NCBI RefSeq assembly: GCF_029265375.1 | Contig: NZ_JAJUJJ010000008.1 | Span: 1-64,000, forward strand | From: Nesterenkonia sp. | GTDB taxonomy: Bacteria > Actinomycetota > Actinomycetes > Actinomycetales > Micrococcaceae | DNA: 64,000 bases | Reading direction: 5' to 3' | Shown here: in pieces, positions 61,912-64,000 of the stretch | How the letters are laid out: each line of letters begins with the position of its first letter | Numbering within the stretch: the stretch's first letter is position 1 | Translations under genes and position numbers: made by a program | Notes under the pieces: generated by a model | Seen by the model: only the letters and a program-made list of their open reading frames with translations | What the model was told of the DNA's origin: nothing | Databases searched by the model: none

Positions 61912-62981
61912 CAGCATCCCCCATGGACACCGCCCCCATCCCGCGCCGCTGCGCCGCCCAGCCGTTGCCGGACCCCGAGACCCCCACTGAGGAGGGAGTG
62001 ATGCGGCTGCGGCGGGCCTGGCCGGTGCCCGGCGCTGACGAGGCCGTGCTGGCTGTGGAGCTTGAGCAGGAGGACGGCACCATCCGGGCAGGCTGGTGGT
62101 CCCGGTCTCAGCTGCAGCTGCTGCAGCCCGGCCAGGACCCGAAGCTCCGCACCCTGGCCGACTGGGCCGACCAGGGCACGGTGATCTCCCACCGTCCCGG
62201 CAAACGAGCGGTGGTGAGGCTGGATCCCCCCACGCGGTACGTCAAGGTGGTCCGGCGGGGGAAGGCCTCCGGGATCACCGACGGCATCGCCCGAGCGGCA
62301 GCCTTCCAGGGTCCCTTCCGCACCCCCGAGGTGCTGGAGTCCACCGACTCCACAGTGACCTTCAGCGCCGTGGAGGGCCGCAGCCTGCACCATGCCGAGG
62401 AGTTCACCCATCAGGAATGGACCCAGGCCTGGTGTGCAGTCACCGAGGCATGGCGAACTGGAGCCTCAGCTGAGCCTCAGCGGGGCACCAAGGCGCTGGT
62501 GCACCGCGCGGAGGCTGAGGCAGGGGTGCTGCGCCACTGGCACCAGCTGGTCTCACCCTGGCTTCCCGACGCCGCAGCAGCCGAACGGACGGTCGAGCGC
62601 GTCGTGGGGCTGCTGCGGAATCTGCCCGAGGAGCAACTTCGGCCGGCTCACCGTGACCTGCACGATAAGCAGCTGCTCTACTGCCGCGAGGCTGGTCCCG
62701 GCCTGCTGGACGTGGACACCGCCTGCCTGGCCGATCCTGCCCTGGATCTGGGCAACTTGCGTGCGCACGCCGCTCTCCGGCAGCTGCAGGGGCTCTGGTC
62801 CCGGCAGCAGGCCGAAACGGTGAGCTTCTGCGTGGACGAGACCGCCGAACAGCTCAGCGTCCCACGCGGTTCTGCAGCGGTCTATGAGCAGGCGGCGCTG
62901 CTGCGGCTCGGCTTCGTCTACGCGGTCCGCCCGCAGTACGCGGACGTGGCCGCCCGGCTGCGCCGGCTGGTCAGCGACTGA
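61908..62981 (+). CDS. APH-fold phosphotransferase (second of two)
   Basis: 357 aa. Catalytic loop H248-R-D250-L-H-D-K-Q255 and metal loop L-D268-V-D270. The N-terminal lobe contains VVRLDPPTRYVKVVRRGKASG, with the ATP-binding Lys. Like its neighbour it has Gln in place of Asn. The two differ too much to be a recent duplicate, so they may phosphorylate different positions or substrates. Last gene of the operon; converges with the small membrane protein gene 9 bp away. Confidence 0.83.
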   Translation: MTASPMDTAPIPRRCAAQPLPDPETPTEEGVMRLRRAWPVPGADEAVLAVELEQEDGTIRAGWWSRSQLQLLQPGQDPKLRTLADWADQGTVISHRPGKRAVVRLDPPTRYVKVVRRGKASGITDGIARAAAFQGPFRTPEVLESTDSTVTFSAVEGRSLHHAEEFTHQEWTQAWCAVTEAWRTGASAEPQRGTKALVHRAEAEAGVLRHWHQLVSPWLPDAAAAERTVERVVGLLRNLPEEQLRPAHRDLHDKQLLYCREAGPGLLDVDTACLADPALDLGNLRAHAALRQLQGLWSRQQAETVSFCVDETAEQLSVPRGSAAVYEQAALLRLGFVYAVRPQYADVAARLRRLVSD

Positions 62982-62990
62982 CCTGGGGTG

Positions 62991-63398
62991 TCATGCCGCC
63001 GGCCGCTGCAGCCACTGCTGCACCGGCCGGGTGAACAGCAGCACCAGCACCGCGGCAGCAGGCAGCAGGAAGATCACGCCGACCAGCACCGCACCGCCGG
63101 CGAAGAAGCTGAAGGAGAGCACCACCAGCAGCAGCTGCAGCACCATGGCCGGCGTGCGGGCGGCCGGGGCGCCGGCCAGGATCCGGAACCCCAGCAGCAT
63201 CAGGACCACACCGGAGAGCACATAGATCACCACCAGCGCGATCTGTCCGGCCGCGTCCAGCACCTGCGCGCGGGACGCCAGCGCTTCGGCAAGGGTCAAG
63301 AGGATGACAGCGGCCCCCTGCGCAAGGAGAATCACACAGATGATCCACACAGCAGCCGGGCGCTGCGTGCCGGGGGCGGTCTCAGACATGGTGACCAT
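62991..63398 (-). CDS. Small four-helix membrane protein
   Basis: 135 aa (132 if ATG 63389 is used). Four hydrophobic segments at about 17-37, 52-72, 83-100 and 103-125, short polar ends. No family recognised. It converges on the glycosyltransferase operon and has an 18-bp palindrome just upstream of its start. No Shine-Dalgarno sequence is seen for either start. Confidence 0.7.
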   Translation of the reverse strand: MVTMSETAPGTQRPAAVWIICVILLAQGAAVILLTLAEALASRAQVLDAAGQIALVVIYVLSGVVLMLLGFRILAGAPAARTPAMVLQLLLVVLSFSFFAGGAVLVGVIFLLPAAAVLVLLFTRPVQQWLQRPAA

Positions 63399-63405
63399 TC
63401 AACCA

Positions 63406-63423
63406 GATGAGAGCTCTCTCATC
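63406..63423. promoter_or_regulatory. Palindromic operator-like site
   Basis: GATGAGAG-CT-CTCTCATC, a perfect 8-bp repeat 8 nt upstream of the start of the membrane protein gene, in the region divergent from the 63508 gene. Shares the ATGAGA half-site with 54803-54828. Confidence 0.45.
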
Positions 63424-63507
63424 GTGTTCTCCTCAATGTCTCACCGAAGCCGTCCAGAGTAGAGACGTACGGTCAGCAGAACTAGGCATTCAGGAGCGGA
63501 GAACATC

Positions 63508-63969
63508 ATGCCCCGACAGGCCCCTTGGGTGATCACCGGCGCGCTGAGCATTGTGGCCCTCGGCGGCGGGACCGCGATCGTCAGCGCCACCAATCAGAGC
63601 ACAGATCTGGACCTCGGGCCGGCCATGGAGGTCACCACCGCCGCTGAGACCAGTGCCTCCCCCGCCGGCACTGCGGCGCCGACCACAGCTGCTTCGGCCA
63701 CCACAGCAGCCACTGCGACCACGGCTGCCGCGCCGAGCACCTCACCGACGCCGACCTCCGCTCCCACCCCGGAGAGTCCGGAGATCTCTGCGGCACCTCA
63801 GACCACCCAGGCACCTCCGCCGCCGCAGACCACCCAGGCTCCGCCCCCCACCACGGTGAACCCTGCGCCGCCGTCGACGTACCACGCGCCGCTGAGCACG
63901 GCCTCGGGTTGGGCTCCGGTCACGCCGGAGAGTTGGTCAGCAGCGTCTGCGCCCTCTGCAGACAGCTGA
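63508..63969 (+). CDS. Secreted or anchored Ala/Thr/Pro-rich low-complexity protein
   Basis: 153 aa. One hydrophobic segment (about 7-26, WVITGALSIVALGGGTAIV) acts as signal or anchor. The rest is Ala/Thr/Ser/Pro-rich and likely disordered, including a repeated QTTQAPPP unit (about 98-115). Such stretches in actinobacteria are often O-mannosylated or span the wall. AGGAGCGGAG precedes the ATG. No domain is visible. The remaining 31 bases of the window hold nothing recognisable. Confidence 0.7.
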   Translation: MPRQAPWVITGALSIVALGGGTAIVSATNQSTDLDLGPAMEVTTAAETSASPAGTAAPTTAASATTAATATTAAAPSTSPTPTSAPTPESPEISAAPQTTQAPPPPQTTQAPPPTTVNPAPPSTYHAPLSTASGWAPVTPESWSAASAPSADS

Positions 63970-64000
63970 GCCTGCTGCTTCAGACCTCCAGTCGGTAGCC

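Noticed and set aside
60751-62981. Calling the two kinases aminoglycoside resistance genes
   Set aside because: They are translationally coupled to glycosyltransferases and an exporter, and their catalytic loops differ from the classical enzymes.

Overview
The window is high-GC actinobacterial DNA. The gene order (dapD, gltA, dapC, fdxA, typA; infC-rpmI-rplT next to a DUF1844 gene), the very acidic secreted proteins and the salt-related genes (fused mrpAB-type antiporter, ectoine hydroxylase) suggest a moderately halophilic or alkaliphilic member of the Micrococcaceae, perhaps Nesterenkonia. The genus is an inference from protein style and was not tested. No rRNA gene, CRISPR array or insertion sequence was seen.

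Region by region. At 1-148 there is what looks like the 3' half of a tRNA-Thr followed by a strong terminator, as expected at the far edge of an integrated element lying to the left. 0.3-9.6 kb holds a membrane-anchored protein, purU, an SDR oxidoreductase, a TAXI-type TRAP transporter, dapD, an acidic membrane protein and a DUF559/AbiEi-like protein. 9.8-15.1 kb is core metabolism and translation: citrate synthase, DapC, 7Fe ferredoxin, a small membrane protein and TypA/BipA. 15.2-32.7 kb is dominated by import: two complete peptide ABC transporters (oppABCDF-like at 15.2-21.2 kb; a second with unusual subunits at 25.9-32.7 kb). Between them lies an ABC ATPase/permease pair whose ATPase is frameshifted in a G6 run. 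33.2-40.8 kb carries a BrkB/YihY protein and a complete Mrp Na+/H+ antiporter operon. 41-45 kb carries a SodC-like lipoprotein that has lost most metal ligands, and a phospholipid-synthesis operon (CDP-alcohol phosphotransferase, PlsC, CdsA). 45-50.9 kb has an S9 peptidase, acylphosphatase, CDF cation exporter, amidohydrolase and a solitary ectoine hydroxylase. 51-54.7 kb has an RNHCP protein, a SpoU rRNA methyltransferase and the rplT/rpmI/infC operon; infC very probably starts at ATC.

54.9-63.0 kb is the least familiar part: one tightly coupled operon of three glycosyltransferases, an ABC exporter and two APH-fold kinases, with almost no space between genes. It has no polymerase, flippase or lipid-carrier transferase, and looks like a pathway for making, phosphorylating and exporting a small glycoconjugate of unknown structure. 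Two small envelope genes close the window.

Together the genes describe a cell committed to scavenging peptides, holding ion balance with Mrp and compatible solutes, and modifying its envelope. Several start codons were moved inward from the longest open frame on the evidence of ribosome binding sites, signal peptides or overlaps; each case is stated.
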